Origin: Bacteroidota bacterium
GTDB taxonomy: Bacteria > Bacteroidota > Bacteroidia > Flavobacteriales_F > PHOS-HE28
DNA length: 42,602 bases
Assembly: GCA_029573495.1 (NCBI GenBank)
Contig: JAKQEI010000221.1
Coordinates: 1-42,602, forward strand
Direction: 5' to 3'
The notes under the pieces were generated by a model. That model was given only the letters and a program-made list of their open reading frames with translations. It searched no databases and was not told where the DNA came from. Shown piece by piece: positions 33,096 through 39,849 of this stretch; position 1 is the first letter of the stretch, and each line of letters opens with the position of its first letter. The position numbers and the translations under genes are program-made.

Positions 33096-33914
33096 TCACG
33101 GCTTCGCCCCCTCGTGGCCCAGGACACGCTCCAGGAATCGCTGGTAGCGCGGGAACCGCGGAAGGTCGCTGTGGTGGCCCTTCTTGAAGGTGAGCATCTC
33201 GCGGTGCACCCCGGAGGGCACGGCCGCGTAGAGCTTCAACGCGCTCTCGTAGGGAACGGTCGCGTCCGAGCGCCCGTGCAGGATGTACACCGGACAGGCC
33301 ACCCGTTTGATCGCCTTGTCGTTTCGGAAAGGATAGCGGAGCAGGAGGCGGTATGGCAGGATCGGCAGGTAGTTCGTGGCCACATCGTACAGGTTCGCGA
33401 AGGGCGTTTCGAGGATGAGCATGCGCGGATGGTGTTGCGCCGCCACGGGTGTGGCCAATCCACTGCCCAACGAGCGGCCGAAGACCACCACCTGGTGTTC
33501 CGGGAAGGACCGGAGCGCTTCCTCGTACCAGCGTTCCGCATCCGCCAGTAACGCCGCCTCGCTCAGTTCGCCCCGGCTCTTGCCGTAGCCGCGCGGGTCG
33601 GGCATGAGCACGTCATAGCCCATGCGCACGAAACGCGGAGCGAACTTGCCCCAGCGCCGCACGCTGCCGGTGTTCCCGTGGAAGTAGAGCACGATGCCCC
33701 GGGGATCCGAGGCCTTGAAATGCAGCGCGTGCAACAGTGCCCCATCCGTGGTCTCCAGGCGGCGTTCCTCGAAAGGTGGTGGAAATCGGTAGCGATAGTG
33801 CTGGCCGGTGCGGAAGCGGATGAAGATGAAGCGCTCCTGGAAGATGGCATAGAAGGTGCAGAGCCCTGCATAACCCAACAAGAGGATGCCCAACGTGGCC
33901 CAGAGCCAGCCCAT
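33096..33914 (-). CDS. Membrane-anchored alpha/beta hydrolase (Bem46/ABHD-like)
   Basis: The 272-residue product has one N-terminal transmembrane anchor (LWATLGILLLGYAGLCTFYA). An alpha/beta hydrolase domain follows: VLYFHGNTGSVRRWG (oxyanion loop), MPDPRGYGKSRGE, VVFGRSLGSGLA (Ser nucleophile), HGRSDATVP (acid) and FKKGHHSDLP (His). This order and the early membrane helix fit the Bem46/ABHD12-13-like group, which are probably esterases. A perfect TACCTTTG box (33927-33920) lies only 5 bases before the ATG. It is divergent from the gene at 33969. Confidence 0.92.
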   Translation of the reverse strand: MGWLWATLGILLLGYAGLCTFYAIFQERFIFIRFRTGQHYRYRFPPPFEERRLETTDGALLHALHFKASDPRGIVLYFHGNTGSVRRWGKFAPRFVRMGYDVLMPDPRGYGKSRGELSEAALLADAERWYEEALRSFPEHQVVVFGRSLGSGLATPVAAQHHPRMLILETPFANLYDVATNYLPILPYRLLLRYPFRNDKAIKRVACPVYILHGRSDATVPYESALKLYAAVPSGVHREMLTFKKGHHSDLPRFPRYQRFLERVLGHEGAKP

Positions 33915-33919
33915 GCGTG

Positions 33920-33927
33920 CAAAGGTA
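33920..33927 (-). promoter_or_regulatory. -7 box of the membrane hydrolase (TACCTTTG)
   Basis: All fixed positions of TAnnTTTG match. It lies 5 bases upstream of the ATG at 33914, so the mRNA leader must be very short or absent. Confidence 0.55.
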
Positions 33928-33953
33928 CCGGGACCGTTGGGCGCAATGCGTCA

Positions 33954-33959
33954 TCTTTG
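33954..33959 (+). promoter_or_regulatory. Part of CATCTTTG -7 box for the gene at 33969
   Basis: CATCTTTG at about 33952-33959 matches seven of eight consensus positions. It lies about 9 bases before the GTG start at 33969 and so supports that start. Confidence 0.4.
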
Positions 33960-33968
33960 ATCCTGTCC

Positions 33969-34574
33969 GTGCTGCGTACATCCCTCCTTCTCCTGGTCAT
34001 CGCGACCATCGGCTCCGTGCAGGCGCAGGCGGTGCGCAGGAAGCACCTGCTGATGAGCGTAGGCGGTGGGATCGGCGTACTGAACGTTTACAGCGACCGG
34101 CGGGACATCGCCGTGGAGGGCCTTGGAAGCGGTGCCTTTAGGGCGGCCTTCGGATACGCGGTGGCCGATCGGTGGTCACTGGGCGTGCACTACGACCGCA
34201 TCGGAAGCGCCTGGCACAATGGCGGCCTTGACCGGCTGCATATGACGACCTACCTGCTCAGCATCGCCTATCGTCCCTGGGTCTCGGACCGCTCCGCCGT
34301 CGAACTGGAATTCGCCTTCGGTGCGATGGCGGCCTCGTTGTTCCCGAACGAGACCCGATTGCCGTACACGACCACGGGAGGAGCCGCTGAATTCGGCGTG
34401 CGTTACATCGGCATGATGAGCGGGACCATCGGAGCCTTCGTCGCACTGGACCACGCGACATCGAGCAGCAACGAGCTCGTGCTGGAGGGAGGCCTCGTGA
34501 ACCCGGATGGGGTCAAGAGCCGGATCCAATGGAACAGCCCGCGCCTCACGGCGGGCATGGTGGTGCGCTTCTGA
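33969..34574 (+). CDS. Putative outer-membrane beta-barrel protein
   Basis: The 201-residue product is read from a GTG start at 33969, which gives a signal peptide (VLRTSLLLLVIATIGSVQAQ); a TTG at 33957 is an alternative. The frame is open back to 33678, but that part overlaps the divergent hydrolase gene. The mature part is a series of amphipathic strands with Gly and aromatic residues (FRAAFGYAVADRWSLGVHYD, YLLSIAYRPWVS, LEFAFGAMAASLF) and ends in LTAGMVVRF, whose terminal Phe is typical of outer-membrane barrels. It probably forms a small 8-10 strand barrel. Function unknown. Confidence 0.8.
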   Translation: MLRTSLLLLVIATIGSVQAQAVRRKHLLMSVGGGIGVLNVYSDRRDIAVEGLGSGAFRAAFGYAVADRWSLGVHYDRIGSAWHNGGLDRLHMTTYLLSIAYRPWVSDRSAVELEFAFGAMAASLFPNETRLPYTTTGGAAEFGVRYIGMMSGTIGAFVALDHATSSSNELVLEGGLVNPDGVKSRIQWNSPRLTAGMVVRF

Positions 34575-35324
34575 TCAGGCGATGCCCCGTTCGCGTTGGA
34601 TGGTCTCGTAGGCCTCCTGTACCTTCTTGAACTTCTCCGACGCCGCCTTCTGCACCTCCTCGCCGAGCTGCGCCACCTTGTCCGGATGGAACTTCATGGC
34701 CATGCGACGATAAGCCTTCTTCACCTCGTCATCCGTCGCGCTCGCCGGTACCTCGAGGATCTGGTAGGCGGTGGAGGGATCGGCCTTGCGGAACATGGCG
34801 CTCAGCGATCCGAGGTCCTTGTCGTTGATGCCGAGGTCATGTGCGATGCGGCGCAGCAGGTCCAGCTCCGCGCGGTCAACCCGGCCATCGGCATGGGCCA
34901 GGCCGATCAGGTAATGCAGCAGTTGCAACCTGACCGCATGTGGCATGTTCTGCCGGATCTGTGCGCAGACCTGATGCACGGGGATGTCGCGCTTCAGCAC
35001 ATCGCGCAGCACGATGAGCAATTGCCCGGCCTGCTGCGCACCGAACTGGCGCACGAAGAAGCGCCGCACGTTGTCCAGTTCGCTCTGGGTCACTTTCCCA
35101 TCGGCCTTCATCATGGCGGCGATGAGGACGACGAGGCTCATCGTGAGATCGCCGCCCATCGTGTGTCCGGCATGCCCCCCGGTACGCTGCTGTTGCCCGG
35201 TGGCTGGCTCAGGCGTACCCTGCATGTGATCGAGCATGGCGCCCACCGCGAAGCCCACGAGCCCGCCGATCGGGCCACCCAGGGCCCAACCCAATCCACC
35301 GCCGATCCATTTGCTGAAGCTCAT
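34575..35324 (-). CDS. TerB-DnaJ domain protein (DjlA-like)
   Basis: The 249-residue product has an N-terminal glycine-rich hydrophobic segment (WIGGGLGWALGGPIGGLVGF) that probably anchors it in the membrane. A TerB-like helical domain follows at about 60-175 (LIAAMMKADGKVTQSELDNV, LAHADGRVDRAELDLLRRIA). A C-terminal J domain begins near residue 183 (YQILEVPASATDDEVKKAYR), with HPD at about 213-215. This is the arrangement of DjlA, a membrane co-chaperone for DnaK. It begins 6 bases after the TPM gene, so it is the last gene of the lemA-TPM-TPM operon. Confidence 0.93.
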   Translation of the reverse strand: MSFSKWIGGGLGWALGGPIGGLVGFAVGAMLDHMQGTPEPATGQQQRTGGHAGHTMGGDLTMSLVVLIAAMMKADGKVTQSELDNVRRFFVRQFGAQQAGQLLIVLRDVLKRDIPVHQVCAQIRQNMPHAVRLQLLHYLIGLAHADGRVDRAELDLLRRIAHDLGINDKDLGSLSAMFRKADPSTAYQILEVPASATDDEVKKAYRRMAMKFHPDKVAQLGEEVQKAASEKFKKVQEAYETIQRERGIA

Positions 35325-35330
35325 CTCCGA

Positions 35331-36119
35331 TCACCAGCTGCCACCGGCACCGCCGCCGCCGAAGCTTCCACCGCCGAAGCCGCCGAAACCACCGCCACCG
35401 CCTCCCCAGCCACCGCCGTTCCAACGGCTGCGGTGCTTGCGGTCCATCTCGCTCAACAACCACATGGCCGTCCAGAAGTCGATGCTGTTGGTGCGGGCAT
35501 AACGCCGCACACGACCGCGCCAGGAAAAGAAGATGGCACCCACGAAGATGACCACGAAGACCAACACCGGCCATGGCATGCGCTTGCCTTCACCCGGACT
35601 GGGTTCGTTGAACTCGCCTTGTGCCATGGCCATGAGCGCATCGGTGGCCTTGTCGATCCCCAGGAAGTAGTTGCCCGCCTTGAAGTTGGGGATCACATAG
35701 CCCTGGATCACCTGCCTGGCCCGCAGATCGGGGATGGCCGCCTCCAGCCCGTAGCCGGTGGCGATGAAGACCTTCCGTTGTCCGGGAGGTCCGTTCGGTT
35801 TGATCAGGAAGACGATGCCGTTGTCGAATCCGGCCTTCCCGATGCCCCACTTCTCACCGATGTCGAAGGCCAGGTCCGATTCGGGCAGGCCGCACAGCGT
35901 GTCCACCACGATCAACAGGATGCGGTTGCTGGACTCCCGCGCAAAGCGGGTGAGCTTGGCATCGAGCTGTTGGGCCTCGTGGGGATCCAGCAGGTCAGCG
36001 AACTGCCAGACGAGCTTGTCCTGCTGCGACTCCGGTGGTTTGGGCAACGCACAATCGAAGCGGGCGGCATGGCCGACCAGCGCGATAAGGAGGAGGAGGA
36101 CGAGCGAGAGCTTCCTCAT
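35331..36119 (-). CDS. TPM domain membrane protein (YgcG-like)
   Basis: The 262-residue product has a signal peptide (MRKLSLVLLLLIALVGHAAR). The TPM domain spans about 35-165 (VWQFADLLDPHEAQQLDAKL, ILLIVVDTLCG, NGIVFLIKPNG, FIATGYGLEAAIPD). A transmembrane helix follows (MPWPVLVFVVIFVGAIFF). The tail is almost pure Gly/Phe/Ser (GGFGGFGGGSFGG) ending in Trp, a hallmark of YgcG-type proteins. Some TPM proteins show phosphatase activity; others aid photosystem repair or membrane protein quality control. Its start overlaps the stop of the second TPM gene as ATGA. Confidence 0.93.
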   Translation of the reverse strand: MRKLSLVLLLLIALVGHAARFDCALPKPPESQQDKLVWQFADLLDPHEAQQLDAKLTRFARESSNRILLIVVDTLCGLPESDLAFDIGEKWGIGKAGFDNGIVFLIKPNGPPGQRKVFIATGYGLEAAIPDLRARQVIQGYVIPNFKAGNYFLGIDKATDALMAMAQGEFNEPSPGEGKRMPWPVLVFVVIFVGAIFFSWRGRVRRYARTNSIDFWTAMWLLSEMDRKHRSRWNGGGWGGGGGGFGGFGGGSFGGGGAGGSW

Positions 36120-36568
36120 CGCCTGCCGAAGCTGACCTCGTTGGGGAGTTCGTCCGTGTCGTCGTGCTTCAGCGGGAAGTGGGTACGGAGCTTCTCGCCG
36201 ACCATGTGAACGGCTTCGACCAATCCGTGTGCAGCGCGACCGGCTGCCAGATGCAACTTCAGGATCCCGAGCACATCGTTCCAGAAGTTCTCTGGCACGC
36301 GCTGGTTGATGGCCTCATCACCAATCACGGCCAGCTTGCGGTCCGCGACGCTGAGGTAGATGAGCACGCCGTTCCGATCGCGAGTGCGGTGCATGCCCAG
36401 TTCCTCGAAGATGAAGGCCGCATGATCCAGCACATCCTCCTCGATATGGTCCTCGAGGTGCACCCGGATCTCGCCGGACGTGCGTTTCTCCGCCGCACCG
36501 ATGGCCTCGCGCACCGCGCGCAGCTCAGCCTCCGTCAACAGTTCTTCCGCGGTGAGGACCTGGTTCAC
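36116..36568 (-). CDS. TPM domain protein, soluble
   Basis: The 150-residue product is essentially one TPM domain with no signal peptide: VREAIGAAEKRTSGEIRVHL, FEELGMHRTRDRNGVLIYLS, LAVIGDEAINQRVPENFWND. It overlaps both neighbours by ATGA, so lemA, this gene and the next TPM gene are translated as a coupled set. It is probably cytoplasmic; how the soluble and membrane TPM proteins share work is unknown. Confidence 0.9.
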   Translation of the reverse strand: MNQVLTAEELLTEAELRAVREAIGAAEKRTSGEIRVHLEDHIEEDVLDHAAFIFEELGMHRTRDRNGVLIYLSVADRKLAVIGDEAINQRVPENFWNDVLGILKLHLAAGRAAHGLVEAVHMVGEKLRTHFPLKHDDTDELPNEVSFGRR

Positions 36569-37155
36569 TTGAAGGAGATGTCAGGAGCGTTCTCGGTGCC
36601 TTCCTGGGCCTCGAAGTAGCCCTTCTCCTCGAAGCCGAACATGCCGGCGAGCAGGTTGCCCGGGAACCGTTTGATGCGGGTGTTGAAGTCGCGGGCCACA
36701 TCATTGTACTTCTTCCGTTCCACGCCGATGCGGTTCTCCATGCCCTCGTACTGCACCTGGAAATCCTGGAAGCCTTTCACCGCCTTCAATTCCGGATAGC
36801 GCTCCACGGTGACCATCAAACGCGATAGCGCACCGGTGAACTGGTCCTGCGCCTGTTGGAAGGCCGCGATCTTCTCGGGGGAAAGGTCGCCCGGTGTGAT
36901 GTTCACGCTGGTGGCCTTGGCACGCGCCTCCACTACGTCCGTCAGGGTCTCCTTCTCGAATTCGGCCGCGCCCTTCACGATCTCGACCAGGTTCTTGGTC
37001 TTGTCCGCACGCAGCTGGTAGGCGTTCTCCACGTTGCTCCACTGCTTGGTCACATCCTCGTTCAGGCCCACACTTCCGTTGTAGAAGTTCATCGCCCACA
37101 TGGCGATCAGGAAGATGGCGCCGAGGCCGATGATCAGTCCGAGGTACTTTCTCAT
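36565..37155 (-). CDS. lemA: LemA family protein
   Basis: The start at 37155 gives 196 residues; the longer frame to 37242 has no merit because a -7-like box lies between. There is one N-terminal membrane helix (YLGLIIGLGAIFLIAMWAM), then the LemA coiled-coil domain (QWSNVENAYQLRADKTKNLV, VERYPELKAVKGFQDFQVQY, ENRIGVERKKYNDVARDFN, FPGNLLAGMFGF). LemA proteins often sit beside TPM proteins, as here. The cellular role is not settled. First gene of the operon. Confidence 0.95.
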   Translation of the reverse strand: MRKYLGLIIGLGAIFLIAMWAMNFYNGSVGLNEDVTKQWSNVENAYQLRADKTKNLVEIVKGAAEFEKETLTDVVEARAKATSVNITPGDLSPEKIAAFQQAQDQFTGALSRLMVTVERYPELKAVKGFQDFQVQYEGMENRIGVERKKYNDVARDFNTRIKRFPGNLLAGMFGFEEKGYFEAQEGTENAPDISFK

Positions 37156-37176
37156 AGTGGTGTTGTTCTTGGCGGA

Positions 37177-37184
37177 CGAAGGTA
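37177..37184 (-). promoter_or_regulatory. Putative -7 box of the lemA operon (TACCTTCG)
   Basis: TACCTTCG matches seven of eight consensus positions and lies 21 bases before the lemA ATG. The same eight bases precede the FKBP gene at 33079-33072. Confidence 0.45.
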
Positions 37185-37269
37185 CGTGCCGCGTTCGCCG
37201 CTGCCGGGTCAACTCCCATGCCGATCCACGAGCGGCTGTCAAGCTGGCAGATCGGTGAACTTCGCGGCC

Positions 37270-37839
37270 ATGCGGTTGTTGGAGGATGATGGTCGACTAG
37301 GTGTACCCGCGCGGCTCCTGCTCGGTGCGGTGGCCCGGGTGCCCGATGCGCTGCTCCACGCCGCACGCGTGCTTCCACGCGAGAGGAATTGGTTGCGTTT
37401 CCCATGGTACCGCGGTTCCAAAGGTGGCGGCGCCTTCGTCATGGGCGACCGCATCCACGTCCATCGATGCTTGCTGGAGCAACAGCGTTCCATGGACCTG
37501 TTGCGTTTGCTGGCGCATGAGGTGGGACACCTGCCCCATGCAGCGCGGTTCGGGCCGGGCACTGCGACCGGCCGGGCGCGGTTCGTGATCTGGACGGCCG
37601 GCCACTACCTGCGGAGTGCGCTGACGAACGGTCGGCACGCCTATCAGCTATCGCGTATCGAACAGGAGGCGGAACGCGGCCGCTGGGTGCTGCGCGAACT
37701 CATCAGGTCCGTCGGTTCCGCAGCAGTGCAAGGCGCCATGCACCATCCTGACGGAATGCAGGCCTTCCTGGTCGAGCAGGAGCCACTGCTCTCCGACCTG
37801 CATCGGCGCTACCCCGGCTGGCCCGTCATTCAGCGCTGA
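37270..37839 (+). CDS. Small HExxH protein, DUF4157-like putative metallopeptidase
   Basis: The 189-residue product starts at the ATG at 37270 and has no signal peptide. It carries HEVGH at residues 83-87 (LLAHEVGHLPHAARFG), the zinc motif of gluzincin peptidases. Glu residues near 131-135 (SRIEQEAERGRWVL) could supply the third ligand. The stretch before the motif (GGGAFVMGDRIHVHRC) resembles DUF4157, in which G-A-x-T-x-G-x-x-I-Y leads into HE-L-T-H. DUF4157 is often found in contractile injection system loci, but none is seen here. The stop overlaps the converging cargo gene by 10 bases. Peptidase activity is inferred. Confidence 0.78.
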   Translation: MRLLEDDGRLGVPARLLLGAVARVPDALLHAARVLPRERNWLRFPWYRGSKGGGAFVMGDRIHVHRCLLEQQRSMDLLRLLAHEVGHLPHAARFGPGTATGRARFVIWTAGHYLRSALTNGRHAYQLSRIEQEAERGRWVLRELIRSVGSAAVQGAMHHPDGMQAFLVEQEPLLSDLHRRYPGWPVIQR

Positions 37840-38885
37840 ACGACGACCGTGCTGCGCGAGCTGGTTCCGCCATCGGATAGTTCGAGCACATAGGTCCCGT
37901 TGGCGAAGGAGGCGAGTTCCACCCGCTCAAGTGACCCGGACCTCACATTGCGTTGCAGCACCACTCGACCCAAAGCATCGCGCATGATCAAGCGCCCATC
38001 CGCCACCACCGGCACGAAGACCTCGTTCCGTGCAGGGTTCGGATAGACCTGCGGTCCTTCGGCACGAACGGTGGCCACCCCCGTGGTGATATCGTCCGCC
38101 TCATAGAAGAACTCGGCGGTGGTGGCGACACCACCGATGGTGACGACCTCCAGCACGGGCTTGCCCATGCCGGCAGCGATCCACTTGTACTCGATGGTCT
38201 CGGGTTCCGGCAGACGGAAGCCGGTGTCAAGCTGCTGGATGTAGATGGTATCGCTTCGCTGGATCGTGCTCTTCACGCGCAACACCTCGAAGGTGTCCGC
38301 CGGGAGGTAGAGGATGCCCCAGCCGTCCACCTCATTGCTGCGCACCTGGTCCTGCCCGAAGTAGAACAGGCCGGGGATGGTGAGGTTGAAGGCGCTGGCG
38401 GAGATCTCCTCGTTGCCGTAGTTCATCGGGAACTGATGGACCCGGTCAGTGGGCTGCCGTCGCACGCTGGTGGGCAATCCGTTCACGTTCGCGCCGAAAC
38501 CCACGTTGAAGAAGCCGTTGGCGTCGGCCCGGAAGTAGTCATATACATCGGTCAGTGCGATCGCCTGGAAATCGAAGTCGGTGCCCTTCACACCATAGTC
38601 CGCGCGGTTCTGTGGGTAAAGGATCGGGTTGTTGAAGAAGAGTTGGTAGAGGAACGGTGTGGCGCTCACGCTCACCGTGGTATCGGCCGCCTCCAGCAAC
38701 GGGTTCAACTGGCCGAAGTCCCAGATGATCCCGGCACCGGTGGTTCCGACATCGACGCCCGTGGCGATGGTGGTGCGGTAACGCAGGGTGTCGTTCGCGT
38801 TCGGCATGTCGTCCTCACCGATCGTGATCTGGGCGGAGACATTGGCAGCGAAGGCTATGGAGAGAGCGAGTAAGGGTCGGCGCAT
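37830..38885 (-). CDS. Secreted protein with type IX sorting domain
   Basis: The start at 38885 gives 351 residues with a clear signal peptide (MRRPLLALSIAFAANVSAQ); an ATG four codons earlier at 38897 is possible but lies close to the -7 box. The mature part (TIGEDDMPNANDTLRYRTTI, then IIWDFGQLNP) is a beta-rich ectodomain like that of the 578-1591 protein. The last 80 residues form a type A sorting domain (PQVYPNPARNEVFVPVVADG, FANGTYVLEL, STVVVQR). A promoter with -33 and -7 boxes lies upstream. Function unknown. Confidence 0.88.
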   Translation of the reverse strand: MRRPLLALSIAFAANVSAQITIGEDDMPNANDTLRYRTTIATGVDVGTTGAGIIWDFGQLNPLLEAADTTVSVSATPFLYQLFFNNPILYPQNRADYGVKGTDFDFQAIALTDVYDYFRADANGFFNVGFGANVNGLPTSVRRQPTDRVHQFPMNYGNEEISASAFNLTIPGLFYFGQDQVRSNEVDGWGILYLPADTFEVLRVKSTIQRSDTIYIQQLDTGFRLPEPETIEYKWIAAGMGKPVLEVVTIGGVATTAEFFYEADDITTGVATVRAEGPQVYPNPARNEVFVPVVADGRLIMRDALGRVVLQRNVRSGSLERVELASFANGTYVLELSDGGTSSRSTVVVQR

Positions 38886-38901
38886 GGATCGATGCATCCC
38901 A

Positions 38902-38932
38902 CAAAGCTATCGGGTGGGGAGGAACCGGTCAA
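38902..38932 (-). promoter_or_regulatory. Promoter of the 37830-38885 cargo gene
   Basis: TTG at 38932-38930 and TAGCTTTG at 38909-38902 are separated by 20 bases, the same spacing as in the rpmG promoter. The -7 box matches the consensus fully and lies 16 bases before the ATG at 38885. Confidence 0.6.
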
Positions 38933-39009
38933 TCGGCCGTGGTGACCCAATAATTGTGAAGGGTCGGCCGGACCGGTCGAGCAAGACGCACCACCGGAAC
39001 TCCTCCGGC

Positions 39010-39017
39010 TAACTTTG
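39010..39017 (+). promoter_or_regulatory. -7 box of the gene at 39023 (TAACTTTG)
   Basis: All fixed positions of TAnnTTTG match. The box ends 5 bases before the ATG. No TTG was found at the expected upstream distance. Confidence 0.5.
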
Positions 39018-39022
39018 GTGCG

Positions 39023-39652
39023 ATGCGTTCCTCGATCCTCCTGGTCCTGATGGCCCTGGCCACCTGTTCCATCGCCCAACCCGGCAATGAAAGCAAGAAC
39101 CTCGTTCAATTCAGCGGCGTGGTGGTCACGGACAGCCTGATGCCGGTACCCTTCACGCATATCCTGGTGAAGCATACCTACCGGGGAACGATGAGCGATG
39201 TGTACGGTTACTTCAGCTTCGTGGCGCAGGAGGGCGACACGATCCTGTTCAGCGCGGTGGGCTTCCAGCGCAGCCAGTACGTGATCCCGGACAGTCTGTC
39301 GGACAACAAGTACTCGATGATCCACGTGTTGAACCGGGACACCATCACACTGAAGGAGTTCACCGTGTACCCCTGGCCCTCGAGAGAGCAGTTCCGGGAC
39401 GCCTTCCTGGCCCTGCGTCTGCCGGCGGACGATCACCAACTCGCCTTGAAGAACCTGAGCCCCGCCGAGATGGTGCAGCGCATGGAGAACCTGCCGCCCG
39501 ACGCCTACCAGAGCTTCCAGTACCAGATGGCGATGGATCACACCAAGCTTTACTACTCGGGTGGCACACCGGTGATCAACCTGTTCAACCCCATCGCCTG
39601 GGCCCAATTCGTGCAGGCCTGGCAGAGCGGTGCCTTCAAGGCGAAGGATTGA
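39023..39652 (+). CDS. Carboxypeptidase-regulatory-like domain protein
   Basis: The 209-residue product has a signal peptide (MRSSILLVLMALATCSIAQ). Residues about 28-115 form a CarboxypepD_reg-like beta sandwich (QFSGVVVTDSLMPVPFTHIL, GTMSDVYGYFSFVAQEGDTI, LFSAVGFQRSQYVIP, TITLKEFTVYPWPS). This domain is common at the N-terminus of TonB-dependent receptors, but here it stands alone with a 90-residue helical tail. It probably lies in the periplasm or outer membrane. No enzymatic motif is seen. Confidence 0.88.
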   Translation: MRSSILLVLMALATCSIAQPGNESKNLVQFSGVVVTDSLMPVPFTHILVKHTYRGTMSDVYGYFSFVAQEGDTILFSAVGFQRSQYVIPDSLSDNKYSMIHVLNRDTITLKEFTVYPWPSREQFRDAFLALRLPADDHQLALKNLSPAEMVQRMENLPPDAYQSFQYQMAMDHTKLYYSGGTPVINLFNPIAWAQFVQAWQSGAFKAKD

Positions 39653-39703
39653 GCCGATCCTGTGAGCGTTACAGGTCCTGGTCACACGATCATTGTGGAA
39701 CCT

Positions 39704-39847
39704 ATCACTTGGAACTTGAGTCTTGTGACATGAGTCTTCCTTCTGGCGCCTTGTCCCTTTGACCTTGCCCGCTCTTCCTTTGCCCTTCGCATCTTCATTC
39801 TTGTCACTTGTGACTTGTGACTTGCGACGTGTGACCTGAACCTTTGC
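39704..39847. repeat. Degenerate heptamer repeat tract
   Basis: About 140 bases are built from roughly twenty 7-base units of the form nnnCTTG (for example TCACTTG, GAACTTG, AGTCTTG, GACCTTG, TGACTTG twice in a row, TGACCTG). The phase shifts by one base near 39790. The best units are at 39801-39836. The tract fills almost the entire gap between two genes and ends within a few bases of the methyltransferase ATG. Similar translated stretches (SHKSQVTS-like) are, from memory, a familiar source of false proteins in Bacteroidota. Confidence 0.8.
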
Positions 39848-39849
39848 CA

